64,000 bases of DNA from UBA6055 sp965203755 (GCA_965203755.1 OZ241910.1:1798001-1862000), one strand, 5' to 3'; positions 23,822-32,770 are shown, numbered from the stretch's first letter. The notes: generated by a model not told the origin, from the sequence alone. A program made the numbers and translations.

Positions 23822-25747
23822 TCAGCGCGGCGTCTTCGCCCGAGGCCGGCCTTCGATCCTGTTCGGATGCCGTGGCAGCCGCCGGCGCTGATGATAGACA
23901 AACCATTCCATCAAAAGCGCCAGCAATGCCAAAATCACCAAGATGACCCAGAACTCCTGCAAACCCAACTGCCCATCGGTTTCCACCTCGACAAGCCCGC
24001 CGCCCAGCGCCAGGGCGCCTTCGGCAACCGGCTCAATATCGCTTTCGCCGGTGGCGAACAGGTTGACGGCAAAGCGCTGCGACTGCGTTACTTCGCCCGC
24101 CTGAAGAATCTCCAGCCGATAGAGCCCCAACTGACCGGTATCGGTGAATACCAGCGCGCTGTCGTTGACCGGCAAATCTCTCACCTCGCCCGTTGGCAAT
24201 GTAATCCGGATGCCATCTGCCAGCAGAGGCGGCTGGATCACAAGTGAATCGCCCACGCTCAAGCCATCCGGCAAAGCGACAATATCGGCCGGCGAAAACC
24301 AATCCAGCAGATTAGCCATTAAAATCGGATAGGCAATCAGCAGGGGCAGATTGGAATCACGGACATCAAAGGGCAAAATGACGATTTGTCGGGCATTCAC
24401 CTCGCCAACCAGCAAAATATCGCCGCCGGCCGCCCGAATCAGAGGCGCCGCCCAATCGGCTGTGACCTCCCGAAATTGAAGCAGGCTCATCTCATCAAGG
24501 TCAACAAAGTCCGTAATCGGGGATTCGCCGACGATTTCAATATCGGAAACCGTTTCAATCATCCGCCCGACCGCAAACAATGACGTACTGTTCGGCGGGT
24601 TAATAATGAGCATATCCCCGTCCGGCAGGCGGTTCGGCAGCCAGCCGTTGAACACATACAGATCGAATTGTTCGCCCGGCAGCTGCTTGTTATTGGCATT
24701 GCCGCGGAAAGTTTGCACGCCCGGCAGGCTTCGCAAGACCTGTTCAACAAAGAGATTGCTGTCTGCCGACACATAAAATATCCGCCGTGCGTTGACCTCG
24801 CTGCGAACCGTCCAGGCGCGGTTGTCCAAAGCCAGAAAATCCTGGACATCGCTGTCAAATGTCAAGGAAGCCGACAAGGTATTGAAGGCTTCGGTGATCG
24901 GCTCGTCAAATGGAATCGGCAGCTGGCTGCGGGGCGGAATGGCGCCGCTGCGCGACAAACGCAGCACATCATCCAGCCGTATCACCAGCGAGATATCGAC
25001 CGCAGCATCCCCATAATTCGTCACCTGGGCAAACAGCTGCGGCGCCTGACCCGCCAGCGCGCGGACCGCCAGCGCGGTGATGGCGACATTATCCCCCGAT
25101 TCGCCCACCGGCACATAAATAGGCGGCGGGATATTGGCTGGCAAACTGGTCGCCTGCCCAATCCCCCCGTCGGAAATCATAACCATACTGAAGTTTTCGG
25201 CGCCAGCGGCGCCGGCCGCCGCCAGCGTTAAAGCCGTGTCCCAATCGGCGCGGCCATGGCCGGCGCGCATGCTGTTCAGCGCCAGCCTAAGCTCGGTTTT
25301 GTCATCGGTATAGGATGTCAGGGGTTCGGCGGCTTCGCCAACTCGAATCAGCGAGATTCTATCCTGTGGATTCATATTATCGACGATGCCGAGCGCTTGC
25401 CCGACGGCCGCCTCAAATCGAGTTTGTCCGTTTATGTCATTAGCGGTCATGCTCGCCGATGCGTCCACCAATAAGGCGATCTTGCCGGCGCTCGCGGTGG
25501 GAACCGTGATAAAAGGCCGAGCCAGCGCCAGCGCCATCAAGAGCAGAATCAATAATTGCAAGAATAGCAGCAGATTACGGCGAAGCCGCTGCCAAGGCGT
25601 ATTCGCTTCGGTGTCCTGGACAACCTGCCGCCAGAGGAATGTGCTGGAAATCATCTGTTCCCGGCGGCGCAGCCGCAGCATGTACAGCAGTAAAACCGGG
25701 ATGGCAATGGCGAGTCCGGCAAAGGCGGCCGGGGCTAGGAATGACAT
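23822..25747 (-). CDS. BatA-type membrane protein with VWA domain
   Basis: Start ATG at 25747, behind AAGGTCA. Two N-terminal membrane segments (FAGLAIAIPVLLLYML and LLLFLQLLILLLMALALARPF) belong to the BatA/aerotolerance N-terminal family. A VWA domain follows, with the MIDAS motif DASASMT and SDGG, then a long beta-rich extracytoplasmic region. A final membrane helix near residue 610 (FWVILVILALLALLMEW) ends in a basic tail. The protein resembles the first half of the two-VWA protein at 12.6 kb, but it keeps only one VWA domain. Bat proteins were linked to stress tolerance in Bacteroides; the role in this lineage is unknown. It is convergent with the ycaQ-like gene; no MoxR ATPase gene accompanies it. 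Confidence 0.78.
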   Translation of the reverse strand: MSFLAPAAFAGLAIAIPVLLLYMLRLRRREQMISSTFLWRQVVQDTEANTPWQRLRRNLLLFLQLLILLLMALALARPFITVPTASAGKIALLVDASASMTANDINGQTRFEAAVGQALGIVDNMNPQDRISLIRVGEAAEPLTSYTDDKTELRLALNSMRAGHGRADWDTALTLAAAGAAGAENFSMVMISDGGIGQATSLPANIPPPIYVPVGESGDNVAITALAVRALAGQAPQLFAQVTNYGDAAVDISLVIRLDDVLRLSRSGAIPPRSQLPIPFDEPITEAFNTLSASLTFDSDVQDFLALDNRAWTVRSEVNARRIFYVSADSNLFVEQVLRSLPGVQTFRGNANNKQLPGEQFDLYVFNGWLPNRLPDGDMLIINPPNSTSLFAVGRMIETVSDIEIVGESPITDFVDLDEMSLLQFREVTADWAAPLIRAAGGDILLVGEVNARQIVILPFDVRDSNLPLLIAYPILMANLLDWFSPADIVALPDGLSVGDSLVIQPPLLADGIRITLPTGEVRDLPVNDSALVFTDTGQLGLYRLEILQAGEVTQSQRFAVNLFATGESDIEPVAEGALALGGGLVEVETDGQLGLQEFWVILVILALLALLMEWFVYHQRRRLPRHPNRIEGRPRAKTPR

Positions 25748-25916
25748 CACTGACCTTCATAGTGTTCGGCGGCGGATAACCTTATCACCTTATTATAGCC
25801 GACAATGGCGCGCACAGCCAGCAGCCTTTGCGCTGTTCGGCGCTCGCCATCGACGGCGAATCAGACCCTTGCCGCTTCTTAATGACGCGCCCTCTCCAGC
25901 ATGGATTCAAAGCCCG

Positions 25917-26879
25917 TCATCTGCGCCTTCTCGCTTGCCGATACGCCATCGCCGCCTGGGCCGCCAGCTGTCCCTGTCGGATTCGGTCGTCCAGCCGCGC
26001 CGCGCCTTTGTTCTGCGGATAAACGTCGCTGTAGTCGCTGCCAATCAGGCAGACACCGGCCGGCAGCCGGCCTTTTATAGCCGCCATCCGGGCGCGATGT
26101 CCTGGATCATAACCGGACAGTGGATCCGCTTCCGGCCAATAGTGTACTCGCTTCACAAGCGGATTCGCGCTCCAGCCATAATGTTGAATGACCGTCTGAA
26201 TGATGACCGCCGGGCATATATCCGCCGCCATACGCACCCCGACTTGAATCAGGCGGCGCCTGCTGTCCGGCACGCGGCCGGGCTGATCCGTCGACAGCAG
26301 AAACGGGAAGGCGCTGTCATCTGACGGCTCCAATTTGGCGGGCAAATCGCGCTTGTGATAACCCAGCGATACGCGATAAATCGTATCATAGCGATAATCG
26401 CGCAGACGTTCGGAGATTTCCGGCGCAAAGCTGTGAAACATTCGCTCGGCAAACCGCGCCGGCACAGCCACAATCAGGGCGCCGGCATCAAACATCATGC
26501 CATTCTCCATACAAATCGCAAAACGGCGCCGCCAGCGACCCACCGTGCTTACCGCCATCCGCATCAGCCGACCGCCTTTCAGCCGGCTGGCGAATGCCCG
26601 TATCAGGGATTCCGTCCCGCCGCGAAAACCGACCCAACCGGCTCCAAAATCAAAGCGCTGCGCTTCCAGCCCAAGCTCCTCAAGCAGCGCCCAATCCGCT
26701 GTCCTTTCGCTGGCAAAGGCGCTCCCGTCCATGACAAAGCCCTTTTCCGATACCGAGGCGATGCCGCCGCCAAAACGCGGTTTGACTTCAATCACCGTAT
26801 AGGGAATATGATGCTTTTCCAGTTCATAACCGGCCGCAAGCCCGCTCAAACCACCGCCGATAACAACCACGTCGCGCAT
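25917..26879 (-). CDS. FAD-dependent amine-oxidase/protoporphyrinogen-oxidase-like protein, short form
   Basis: A 320-residue protein with the N-terminal FAD-binding Rossmann motif VVVIGGGLSGLAAGYELE, then IEVKPRFGGGIAS and a C-terminal FAD contact region GVCLIGSDYSDVYP. The family is NAD(P)-binding Rossmann/amine oxidase (HemY-, CrtI- and MAO-like), whose members are usually 430-500 residues, so this copy is short; the substrate domain is reduced. It could act on porphyrin, carotenoid or amine substrates; the sequence does not decide. A perfect palindrome of Fur-box type lies 12 bp upstream of its ATG, inside its presumed promoter, and the divergent gene is a Fur-family regulator, so metal- or peroxide-dependent control is likely (inference). 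Confidence 0.7.
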   Translation of the reverse strand: MRDVVVIGGGLSGLAAGYELEKHHIPYTVIEVKPRFGGGIASVSEKGFVMDGSAFASERTADWALLEELGLEAQRFDFGAGWVGFRGGTESLIRAFASRLKGGRLMRMAVSTVGRWRRRFAICMENGMMFDAGALIVAVPARFAERMFHSFAPEISERLRDYRYDTIYRVSLGYHKRDLPAKLEPSDDSAFPFLLSTDQPGRVPDSRRRLIQVGVRMAADICPAVIIQTVIQHYGWSANPLVKRVHYWPEADPLSGYDPGHRARMAAIKGRLPAGVCLIGSDYSDVYPQNKGAARLDDRIRQGQLAAQAAMAYRQARRRR

Positions 26880-26890
26880 ATCTGCCGCCT

Positions 26891-26907
26891 GGATAAATCA
26901 TTTATCC
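26891..26907. promoter_or_regulatory. Perfect 8-1-8 palindrome, probable operator of the Fur-family regulator
   Basis: GGATAAAT-C-ATTTATCC is a perfect 17-bp palindrome. Its inner GATAAAT-C-ATTTATC is close to the 7-1-7 Fur box TGATAAT-N-ATTATCA. It lies between -35 TTGACT (reverse strand, 26912-26917) and the start of the flavoprotein gene, and just upstream of the -10 box of the regulator gene. Confidence 0.65.
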
Positions 26908-26932
26908 ACTAAGTCAAAGACGATTTTGAGAG

Positions 26933-26938
26933 TATAAT
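26933..26938 (+). promoter_or_regulatory. -10 box of the Fur-family regulator gene
   Basis: A perfect TATAAT, 33 bp before the ATG at 26972. The leader contains AAGGA as ribosome-binding site. The palindrome at 26891-26907 covers the region from about -55 to -35 relative to the expected transcription start. Confidence 0.55.
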
Positions 26939-26971
26939 AGCTTTGATACACGATGCAAAATAAGGACTGCC

Positions 26972-27412
26972 ATGCACAAGCAAAACCTGCATATCCAGCG
27001 TTTGAAACAGTCCGGCTATAAATTAACGCAGGCGCGGCTCACGATCCTGGGTATCCTTGAAGCCGAACGCGGGCATATCACATCGGCCGACCTCCTGGCA
27101 AAAGTCGGGCAGATCAATCCAGCGATTGGCCGCGCGAGTATTTTTCGGACGCTGGATTTATTCACGCAGCTGGGGATTGTGCGCCCAACCTATATCGACA
27201 CCAGTCTGACACCGACCTATGTGATGATGCACGGCGGCCATCATCACCACGTCATCTGCACGCACTGCAACCGCTTCATCGAGTTCGACAACTGCGGGCT
27301 GGAGACGCTGACGCAAAACCTGGAACAAAGCCTGGACATCAAAATCAGCGGACATCTGCTGGAGTTTTACGGCGTCTGCCAATCCTGCCGCCCTCATCAG
27401 CCGGCCGACTAG
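26972..27412 (+). CDS. Fur-family metalloregulator (Fur/Zur/PerR type)
   Basis: A 146-residue regulator. The N-terminal winged helix spans LKQSGYKLTQARLTIL to GRASIFRTLDLFTQLGIV (about 8-70). The dimerisation domain starts with the His cluster GGHHHHVICTHC. Two CxxC pairs (CTHC and CQSC) form the structural zinc site. The usual CxxC-x36-40-CxxC spacing is present. Whether the sensed signal is Fe, Zn or peroxide cannot be decided from the sequence. A matching palindrome lies in the divergent promoter region shared with the flavoprotein gene, so autoregulation is likely. Confidence 0.88.
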   Translation: MHKQNLHIQRLKQSGYKLTQARLTILGILEAERGHITSADLLAKVGQINPAIGRASIFRTLDLFTQLGIVRPTYIDTSLTPTYVMMHGGHHHHVICTHCNRFIEFDNCGLETLTQNLEQSLDIKISGHLLEFYGVCQSCRPHQPAD

Positions 27413-27468
27413 CGCCATCCAACCCGCCAGGCACAGGAAGATCGTCAAATGGCAATAGCATGAGTGGC

Positions 27469-27477
27469 TGTTACAAT
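27469..27477 (+). promoter_or_regulatory. Extended -10 promoter giving a probable leaderless mRNA
   Basis: TGTTACAAT is a good extended -10 element (TGN-TACAAT). Its last base is 7 nt before the ATG at 27485, so transcription would start at or next to the start codon. There is no ribosome-binding site before this ATG, in agreement with leaderless translation. Confidence 0.5.
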
Positions 27478-27484
27478 GTCAAAT

Positions 27485-28471
27485 ATGATGCGACGATTCA
27501 TGCCATTCATCGGCTTGATGCTGTTTGCGGTCAGCCTCGCCAGCGCACAGGATGCCATCAGCTACCTGCTTGCGCGCGCCAACAGCCTGCGCCAAGAAAA
27601 AGGTTTGCCGGCCTATGCCCTCCACAGCGCCTTGACGGCCGCCGCCAGCGGCCATGCCGCCTGGATGGTCGCTGCCGGCAGCATCAGCCACAAGCAGGAC
27701 AATGGCTCTGGGCCGCGTGAACGCGCGCAAAATCATGGCTATCCTTCAAGTTGGGTCAGCGAAAACATCTACATGGGACCAAGCGCGCAGGCTGCCTGGA
27801 CCTTCTGGTTGAATTCACCCATCCATTACGCCGGCTTGGTCAGCCCATACTACAATCACATCGGCATCGGGACTGCCAGCGGCGCCGGTCGTCATGCCTT
27901 TGTGCTTGTCTTTGGCAACTCGCTCGGCCGCCGGCCGCCATCCAGCGCAAATGCGCCGAACAGCAGCGCCGCCAGCCAGCCAGCGGCGCCGCCTGCCTAT
28001 GTGCTTGGGATTGATGCCGGCGGCAATATCATGCACCAGGTCCGCCCCGGAGATACCATGGGCGATATTGCCCTGATTTATGGCTATACCTGGGAAGATA
28101 TCCCATACATGCTGGAAATCAATAACATGACCGGCGATGACATTCGGCAGCTTGAGATTGGCAGCGTTTTTCTTGTTCCGCCGCAAGACGGCACGTTCAC
28201 GCCGACCGCCGCGCCGCTATCCCAAACACCGACTCCATCGCCGCCGCCAACCGCGACCGCCGCGATACTGGCGCCGCCCGCGCCAATCCCGACCCGCGGC
28301 CTTGTCATTCGCTCTATTCCAACCCAAACTCTGACGCCAAGGCCGCCAGCCGCCGTGGCATCAGCCGCCGGTGAAATGCTGTCCACGCCAGCCATTTTGA
28401 CTGTGGCGGCCCTTATTCAAGTCGGGATTATCGGGGCAGCCTCATTCGCTTTGATTCGCCGGCGGCGCTGA
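27485..28471 (+). CDS. Secreted CAP/SCP-domain protein with LysM repeat and C-terminal membrane anchor
   Basis: I chose the ATG at 27485 because it fits both the signal peptide (RRFMPFIGLMLFAVSLASA) and the promoter; a GTG at 27464 and an ATG at 27476 are also in frame. The CAP domain (about 25-150) contains LLARANSLRQEKGLPAY, HAAWMVAAG, SENIYMG and PIHYAGLVSPYYNHIGIG. A LysM domain follows near 185-235 (HQVRPGDTMGDIALIYG). Then a Pro/Thr-rich linker and one membrane helix (AILTVAALIQVGIIGAASFAL) end in RRRR. The layout is an externally exposed, cell-wall-binding protein anchored at its C-terminus. CAP proteins bind lipids or act as proteases in some cases; no activity can be assigned here. 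Confidence 0.8.
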   Translation: MMRRFMPFIGLMLFAVSLASAQDAISYLLARANSLRQEKGLPAYALHSALTAAASGHAAWMVAAGSISHKQDNGSGPRERAQNHGYPSSWVSENIYMGPSAQAAWTFWLNSPIHYAGLVSPYYNHIGIGTASGAGRHAFVLVFGNSLGRRPPSSANAPNSSAASQPAAPPAYVLGIDAGGNIMHQVRPGDTMGDIALIYGYTWEDIPYMLEINNMTGDDIRQLEIGSVFLVPPQDGTFTPTAAPLSQTPTPSPPPTATAAILAPPAPIPTRGLVIRSIPTQTLTPRPPAAVASAAGEMLSTPAILTVAALIQVGIIGAASFALIRRRR

Positions 28472-28513
28472 TTTGATGCTGATGCCGATTGCCCTGTGCA
28501 TCTATCGCAATCG

Positions 28514-28522
28514 TGATACAAT
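28514..28522 (+). promoter_or_regulatory. Extended -10 promoter of the ECF sigma gene
   Basis: TGATACAAT is an extended -10 element (TGN-TACAAT), 36 bp before the ATG. GGGGCAGG follows at 28541-28548 as a possible ribosome-binding site, with a slightly long spacing. Confidence 0.45.
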
Positions 28523-28558
28523 AGCGCGGTATGGGGTGGCGGGGCAGGTGCGAAGCCA

Positions 28559-29215
28559 ATGACGACTTATATGGACCAGGCGCTGCTGGCGCAGTCAAAC
28601 AGCATAAGCGAAAAAAACGATGCCTTTGACCAGTTGGTGCGCGATTTTCAAGGCATGGCTTATAATATCGCCTATGGCAAACTAAATGACCGCCAGCTGG
28701 CCGAGGATGTTACCCAGGATGCCTTCTTAATCGCTTACAAGCGCATCGGTCAGCTGCGCGATGTGACCGCCTTTCCAGCTTGGCTCAAGCGAATTGTGAT
28801 GACACAGGCTGACCGCATCGCCCGCCGCCGTCAGCCTTGGCTGGAGTCTATCGAATCGCAGCATCATCTGGCATCTTCAAATCCCTCGCCCGAAGCGCTG
28901 CTGGAAGAGACCGAACTCCGTCGGCGCGTTCGGATCGCCATCTCGGCGCTGCCCGAAAAAGAACGAGACATCACCCGCGACTATTACATCAAGGGCGAAT
29001 CCCAGCGCGAAATCTCGGAACGGCTCGACATCCCCCTGGCGACCGTCAAAAAGCGCTTGCAGTATGCCCGCGGGCATCTGCGCGGCCTGATCGCCGGGTT
29101 CAGCGAAACCCTTGACCGCGCCATCTATGGTCAGCCCAAACCGCAAAAACAGTATCAGCCGGTTTATATCCGTCATTCCCATCCTCGCAAAATCCGGCCC
29201 GATGACGAGCATTAA
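28559..29215 (+). CDS. ECF-type RNA polymerase sigma factor
   Basis: A 218-residue sigma-70-family protein. Region 2 includes FDQLVRDFQGMAYNIAYGKLNDRQLAEDVTQDAFLIAY split over its helices, followed by FPAWLKRIVMTQADRI. Region 4 includes ALPEKERDITRDYYIKG and SQREISERLDIPLATVKKRL, a typical helix-turn-helix. The last 45 residues form a basic tail beyond region 4, not found in minimal ECF factors. No anti-sigma gene is adjacent. The next two genes, which encode TPR membrane proteins on the same strand, begin 107 bp downstream and may be targets or partners (inference). Confidence 0.87.
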   Translation: MTTYMDQALLAQSNSISEKNDAFDQLVRDFQGMAYNIAYGKLNDRQLAEDVTQDAFLIAYKRIGQLRDVTAFPAWLKRIVMTQADRIARRRQPWLESIESQHHLASSNPSPEALLEETELRRRVRIAISALPEKERDITRDYYIKGESQREISERLDIPLATVKKRLQYARGHLRGLIAGFSETLDRAIYGQPKPQKQYQPVYIRHSHPRKIRPDDEH

Positions 29216-29322
29216 GCATTGACGAATGGAGGCGCTTGCTCCAAACCAAGTATGGCAAGGCAGAATCAGGCATAATCCGGCGGTCGGCGTCGAACCGCCT
29301 TGCCTGATGCCATCATCCGATT

Positions 29323-30576
29323 ATGAAACCCAACCAGAAAATCAAACGCAGCTACAGCAAACCTTTTTTCAGCCGCCGGCGGCGCGGCTTGAGCGGCCTG
29401 CCCCTGGTTCTCTTTGCGCTTTTGATGATCAGCATGATCACCGGGCTCATCCTGCTGACCTGGCAGAATTATGACCAGATGCAATACATGGTGCAGAATG
29501 CGCTGGGCATTGCGCCCACACCCACGCTGCTCGCCAGCGAACGCGCCTGGCAGGGAATCACCCAGTACAATGCCGGACAGGTGGAGGCGGCGCGCGCCGA
29601 ATTTGAGTTGGCGGTGGAGCAGCGGCCTGATGACATCAACTACCTTTACGAATATGGCCGCGTTTTGATTGAGCTTGACCAATATGACGAAGCCGTCCTC
29701 ATTGGCGACCGCGCCATCGACGCTGCGCCCGATGATGTCCGCGGCTATGCCCTCAAGGCGCGCGCCCTGATGTGGAGCGACCCCGGCACGGCGATCCCGA
29801 TAGCGGTGTCCGGCTTGGAAATTGACCCCGGCTTTGCCCCGCTTCACGCCGCCCTGGCCATCGCCTACACCCGCATCGGACGCTATGCCGAAGGCTTGCA
29901 GCGGGGCATTCGCGCCATCGAGCTTGACCCGCTGGATTCCTTTGCCCACCGCGCCTATTCGATTCCGCTTATTTATACCGGGCGCAGTTCGCAGGCGATT
30001 GAACAGCTGGAAGCGGCCGTGGCGATTAACCCGAACCTGACGGGGCCCTACTTTGAGCTTGCCGCCCAATACCGCGCCATCAACGTCCCCGAAATGGCTG
30101 TCGGGGTCTATCAGCGCATCTTGAGCATGGATGACGGCAATGCCAAAGCCTACCTCCGCCTCTGCGAAACTTATGCCTCTATCGGTGAATTCATCACCGC
30201 CACCGGCTTTTGCGAGACCGCGCTGGACATCGACCCGGCTTATGCTTCGGCTTGGCGCATGCTGGGACAGCTGCAATACAACCGCCGCAACTACGAAAGC
30301 TCGATTGAATCCTTTAACAGCTGCGTCCAGTTCGGTTCAACCGAAGTGGAGTGTTACTATATTCGCGGCCTGGCGCATTATTTCCTGGGGCAATGCGACG
30401 ATGCCTGGGCGGTCCTGAACGATTCGTTCAGCTATACCGCGCAGGAACCCATTATCGAGACCATCAACACCGGCCTCACCAACGTAACCATCAACTGTCC
30501 CGGATACGAAAACCGCTCCTTGCCGACTCCTATTCCACCTACTCCCATCCCCCTGACGCCGATTGGGGGGATTTAG
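29323..30576 (+). CDS. Membrane-anchored TPR repeat protein, paralogue A
   Basis: A 417-residue protein with a basic cytoplasmic N-terminus (KRSYSKPFFSRRRRG), one membrane helix near 27-47 and the linker APTPT. About nine tetratricopeptide-like repeats follow, for example YLYEYGRVLIELDQYDEAVL, PLHAALAIAYTRIGRYAEGL and AWRMLGQLQYNRRNYESSI. It ends in a Pro-rich tail. TPR domains bind proteins; the anchor puts them outside the membrane. It is a paralogue of the next gene: both share the K/R-Y-S-x-P-F-F start, the helix, the PTPT linker and the repeat YLYEYG..LIEL. Function unknown; the upstream sigma factor suggests a regulated envelope role. Confidence 0.78.
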   Translation: MKPNQKIKRSYSKPFFSRRRRGLSGLPLVLFALLMISMITGLILLTWQNYDQMQYMVQNALGIAPTPTLLASERAWQGITQYNAGQVEAARAEFELAVEQRPDDINYLYEYGRVLIELDQYDEAVLIGDRAIDAAPDDVRGYALKARALMWSDPGTAIPIAVSGLEIDPGFAPLHAALAIAYTRIGRYAEGLQRGIRAIELDPLDSFAHRAYSIPLIYTGRSSQAIEQLEAAVAINPNLTGPYFELAAQYRAINVPEMAVGVYQRILSMDDGNAKAYLRLCETYASIGEFITATGFCETALDIDPAYASAWRMLGQLQYNRRNYESSIESFNSCVQFGSTEVECYYIRGLAHYFLGQCDDAWAVLNDSFSYTAQEPIIETINTGLTNVTINCPGYENRSLPTPIPPTPIPLTPIGGI

Positions 30577-30579
30577 TGG

Positions 30580-31785
30580 ATGCGAATCAAACGCGACTAT
30601 TCGCGGCCCTTTTTCCGCGACTCCAAGGGCCATCCCGTCCGCAATATGCTGATTGCCGCCCTGCTGGGGGCGCTGCTGGGGCTGGGCATCCTGTCGCAGT
30701 GGCCCATCGTCGAGCAGACTGTCGATGCCCTGACCGGCGCCCGACCAACACCAACCCCTTTGCCGTCTGAACTGGCGATGCGGGCGGGCCGGCTTGTCCA
30801 AGCCGGCGACCTGGCCGCAGCCGAACCCCTGCTGGCGGCCGCGGTCGCCCAACGGCCCGAAAACATCGCCTATCTCTATGAATATGGTTCTCTCCTCATC
30901 GAATTGGAACGTTATGACGCGGCTTTCGATGTGGGAACGCAAATCATTGATCTGAACCCGCGCGACGCCCGCGGCTTCGCTTTGGAAGCCAGTTCACTCG
31001 TTTGGCAGGGGCAGGCCGCGGCCGCGATCCCGATTGCCTTGTCCGGCTTGGAGCTTGACCCCCGTTTCGCGTCCCTGCACGCCGCCTTGACCCGCGCTTA
31101 TGTGGATACGAGTCGCTGGGATGAAGGGCTGGATATGGGCGAACGCGGCATGTCGATGAACCCGAATGACGCCAATCTGGCCCGCGCCTATGCCTATGCC
31201 CTGCAATCTGTCGGCGCTTATGAAGACGCCATGTCCTATCTTGAGCGAAGCATGGAACTGCGTCCGACCTATCTGCCGACCCAGTTTGAACTGGCGGGCT
31301 TGTATCTGTCGCGCGACCGCGACCAGGATGCCATTGACCTTTATGACCGCATTCTGTCGATAGAACCGCGTCATGCCCGCGCGCTGCTGCGCCAGTGCCT
31401 TGCCTACCGCAAAGTAGGTCAGTTTGCCCGTGCGCTCGGTTTCTGTGAAGATTCCGCCGCCAGCGACGGCAGCGACCCCGAAACCCTGTTTCAGCTGGGT
31501 CAGCTTTATTATCGGGAGCGCCGCTTCGAGGAATCGCGCGATGCTTTCCAGCAGTGCGTCGAACATGACAGCGGCGCTTATGGGCTGTCCTGCCTTTATC
31601 GGCTGGCTTTGTCGCGCTATTACACCGGCGACTGCGATGCCGGCCGCGAGCTGTTGCAGGAATCGCTGATCATCGCCCAAGCGCGGGAAGACAGCGCCAG
31701 CGCGATGGACAATATCCAGCAAGGCCTGGCGGCGATAGCCAGCGACCCGCAATGCGCCGTTGATGCTCGCTCGTTTCAGGATTGA
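30580..31785 (+). CDS. Membrane-anchored TPR repeat protein, paralogue B
   Basis: A 401-residue protein starting 3 bp after the stop of paralogue A, with GGGGGG at 30565-30570 as ribosome-binding site, so the two are almost certainly cotranscribed. It has an N-terminal membrane helix (MLIAALLGALLGLGIL), a PTPTP linker and TPR-like repeats (YLYEYGSLLIELERYDAA, LFQLGQLYYRERRFEESR). Cys residues appear in the last two repeats (CVEHD, LSCLYR, DCDAG) as in paralogue A, perhaps as disulfides outside the cell. The pair arose by tandem duplication. Function unknown. Confidence 0.78.
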   Translation: MRIKRDYSRPFFRDSKGHPVRNMLIAALLGALLGLGILSQWPIVEQTVDALTGARPTPTPLPSELAMRAGRLVQAGDLAAAEPLLAAAVAQRPENIAYLYEYGSLLIELERYDAAFDVGTQIIDLNPRDARGFALEASSLVWQGQAAAAIPIALSGLELDPRFASLHAALTRAYVDTSRWDEGLDMGERGMSMNPNDANLARAYAYALQSVGAYEDAMSYLERSMELRPTYLPTQFELAGLYLSRDRDQDAIDLYDRILSIEPRHARALLRQCLAYRKVGQFARALGFCEDSAASDGSDPETLFQLGQLYYRERRFEESRDAFQQCVEHDSGAYGLSCLYRLALSRYYTGDCDAGRELLQESLIIAQAREDSASAMDNIQQGLAAIASDPQCAVDARSFQD

Positions 31786-31843
31786 CCATCACAGTCGGCT
31801 GGGCTAGGCTAACCCAAGCCGCACTCATCCATCCGAAAGTCTC

Positions 31844-32764
31844 ATGCGCGTGTTTGACTCCAGTCTGAAGCTCTATCGCAAAACGATGAAACGTTTTCGA
31901 CCGGCTCATCTCGCCATGCACCGCCTGATGAACCGGCTCGTCATTCCGCTTTTGGAACGCGCCAATGACTTCAAAACCATCCCCGAGGATCCTTTCTGGT
32001 TTCGGCTGGAACTGCTGACGAAGCGGCACGAAATCGGCACAGCCCGGCAGCTGCGCCAACTGATTCAGCCGGGCATGGTGATTCTCGATGTGGGCGCGCA
32101 TGTCGGCTATTATACGCGCCTGTTCGCCGCTTTGACCGGCGCCGGCGGGCGTGTGATTGCCTTTGAGCCGCATCCGCGCACGCACCAGGCGCTGCAAGGC
32201 AACCTGCGCCGCCTGCCCAACGTGACCGCCCTGCAAGTCGCCGTCGCCGAGACAGCCGGCGCAGCCGAACTCTATGATTATCTGATGATGTCGGCCAGCG
32301 GCTCATTGCATTACGACGCATCCATGGCCGCGCTGCAACAGGCGCAGATGAACGAATCCGATGTCGCGCCGCGCCGCCAGGGCAGCTTCGAGATGCAGAA
32401 GTACCGCGTCGAGACCGTGACGATTGACCAGTGCCTGCTGGAGATGGGCATCGAGCGGGCTGACTTGGTGAAGATGGACATTGAAGGGGCGGAAATGAAC
32501 GCCCTGCGCGGCATGAAGCGGACTATCGCCCATTCTCCCAAGCTGTATCTGATTATGGAATACAATCCACACGCGCTGCAAGCCTTCGGTTATGAGCCGA
32601 TTGACGCGCTGCGGGAGGTGCTGGCGCTGGGCTTTGGGCGGATGCAGGCGATTGAGCCCGATGGCTCGCTGCGGGACTGGACCGATGACGCCGCCGAGGT
32701 GCGGCGGCGGACCGACGCGCTGCTGGCGGGCATGGGGGTGATGAACCTGCTGTTCCGGCGGTGA
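31844..32764 (+). CDS. FkbM-family SAM-dependent methyltransferase
   Basis: A 306-residue protein with an N-terminal helical part, then the AdoMet-binding motif I VILDVGAHVGYYTRLFA near residue 83 and VIAFEPHPRTHQAL. The family segment DLVKMDIEGAEMNALRGM lies near residue 210. This is the FkbM pattern; these enzymes methylate hydroxyl groups of sugars or natural products. It is the last normal-composition gene before the defence island. The sugar-related genes elsewhere in the window suggest a surface glycan as substrate, but that is inference. Confidence 0.82.
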   Translation: MRVFDSSLKLYRKTMKRFRPAHLAMHRLMNRLVIPLLERANDFKTIPEDPFWFRLELLTKRHEIGTARQLRQLIQPGMVILDVGAHVGYYTRLFAALTGAGGRVIAFEPHPRTHQALQGNLRRLPNVTALQVAVAETAGAAELYDYLMMSASGSLHYDASMAALQQAQMNESDVAPRRQGSFEMQKYRVETVTIDQCLLEMGIERADLVKMDIEGAEMNALRGMKRTIAHSPKLYLIMEYNPHALQAFGYEPIDALREVLALGFGRMQAIEPDGSLRDWTDDAAEVRRRTDALLAGMGVMNLLFRR

Positions 32765-32770
32765 TTTTAT

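Noticed and set aside
26902..26910. TTATCCACT, close to the canonical DnaA box
   Set aside because: A single copy, far from dnaA, and part of the Fur-type palindrome; not evidence for an origin here.
28217..28225. A copy of CTATCCCAA resembling the origin nonamer
   Set aside because: It lies inside the CAP-LysM coding sequence as an isolated copy; only the cluster upstream of dnaA is notable.
29266..30276. A 336-codon frame on the - strand
   Set aside because: Antisense to TPR paralogue A, whose repeats and membrane anchor are clear.
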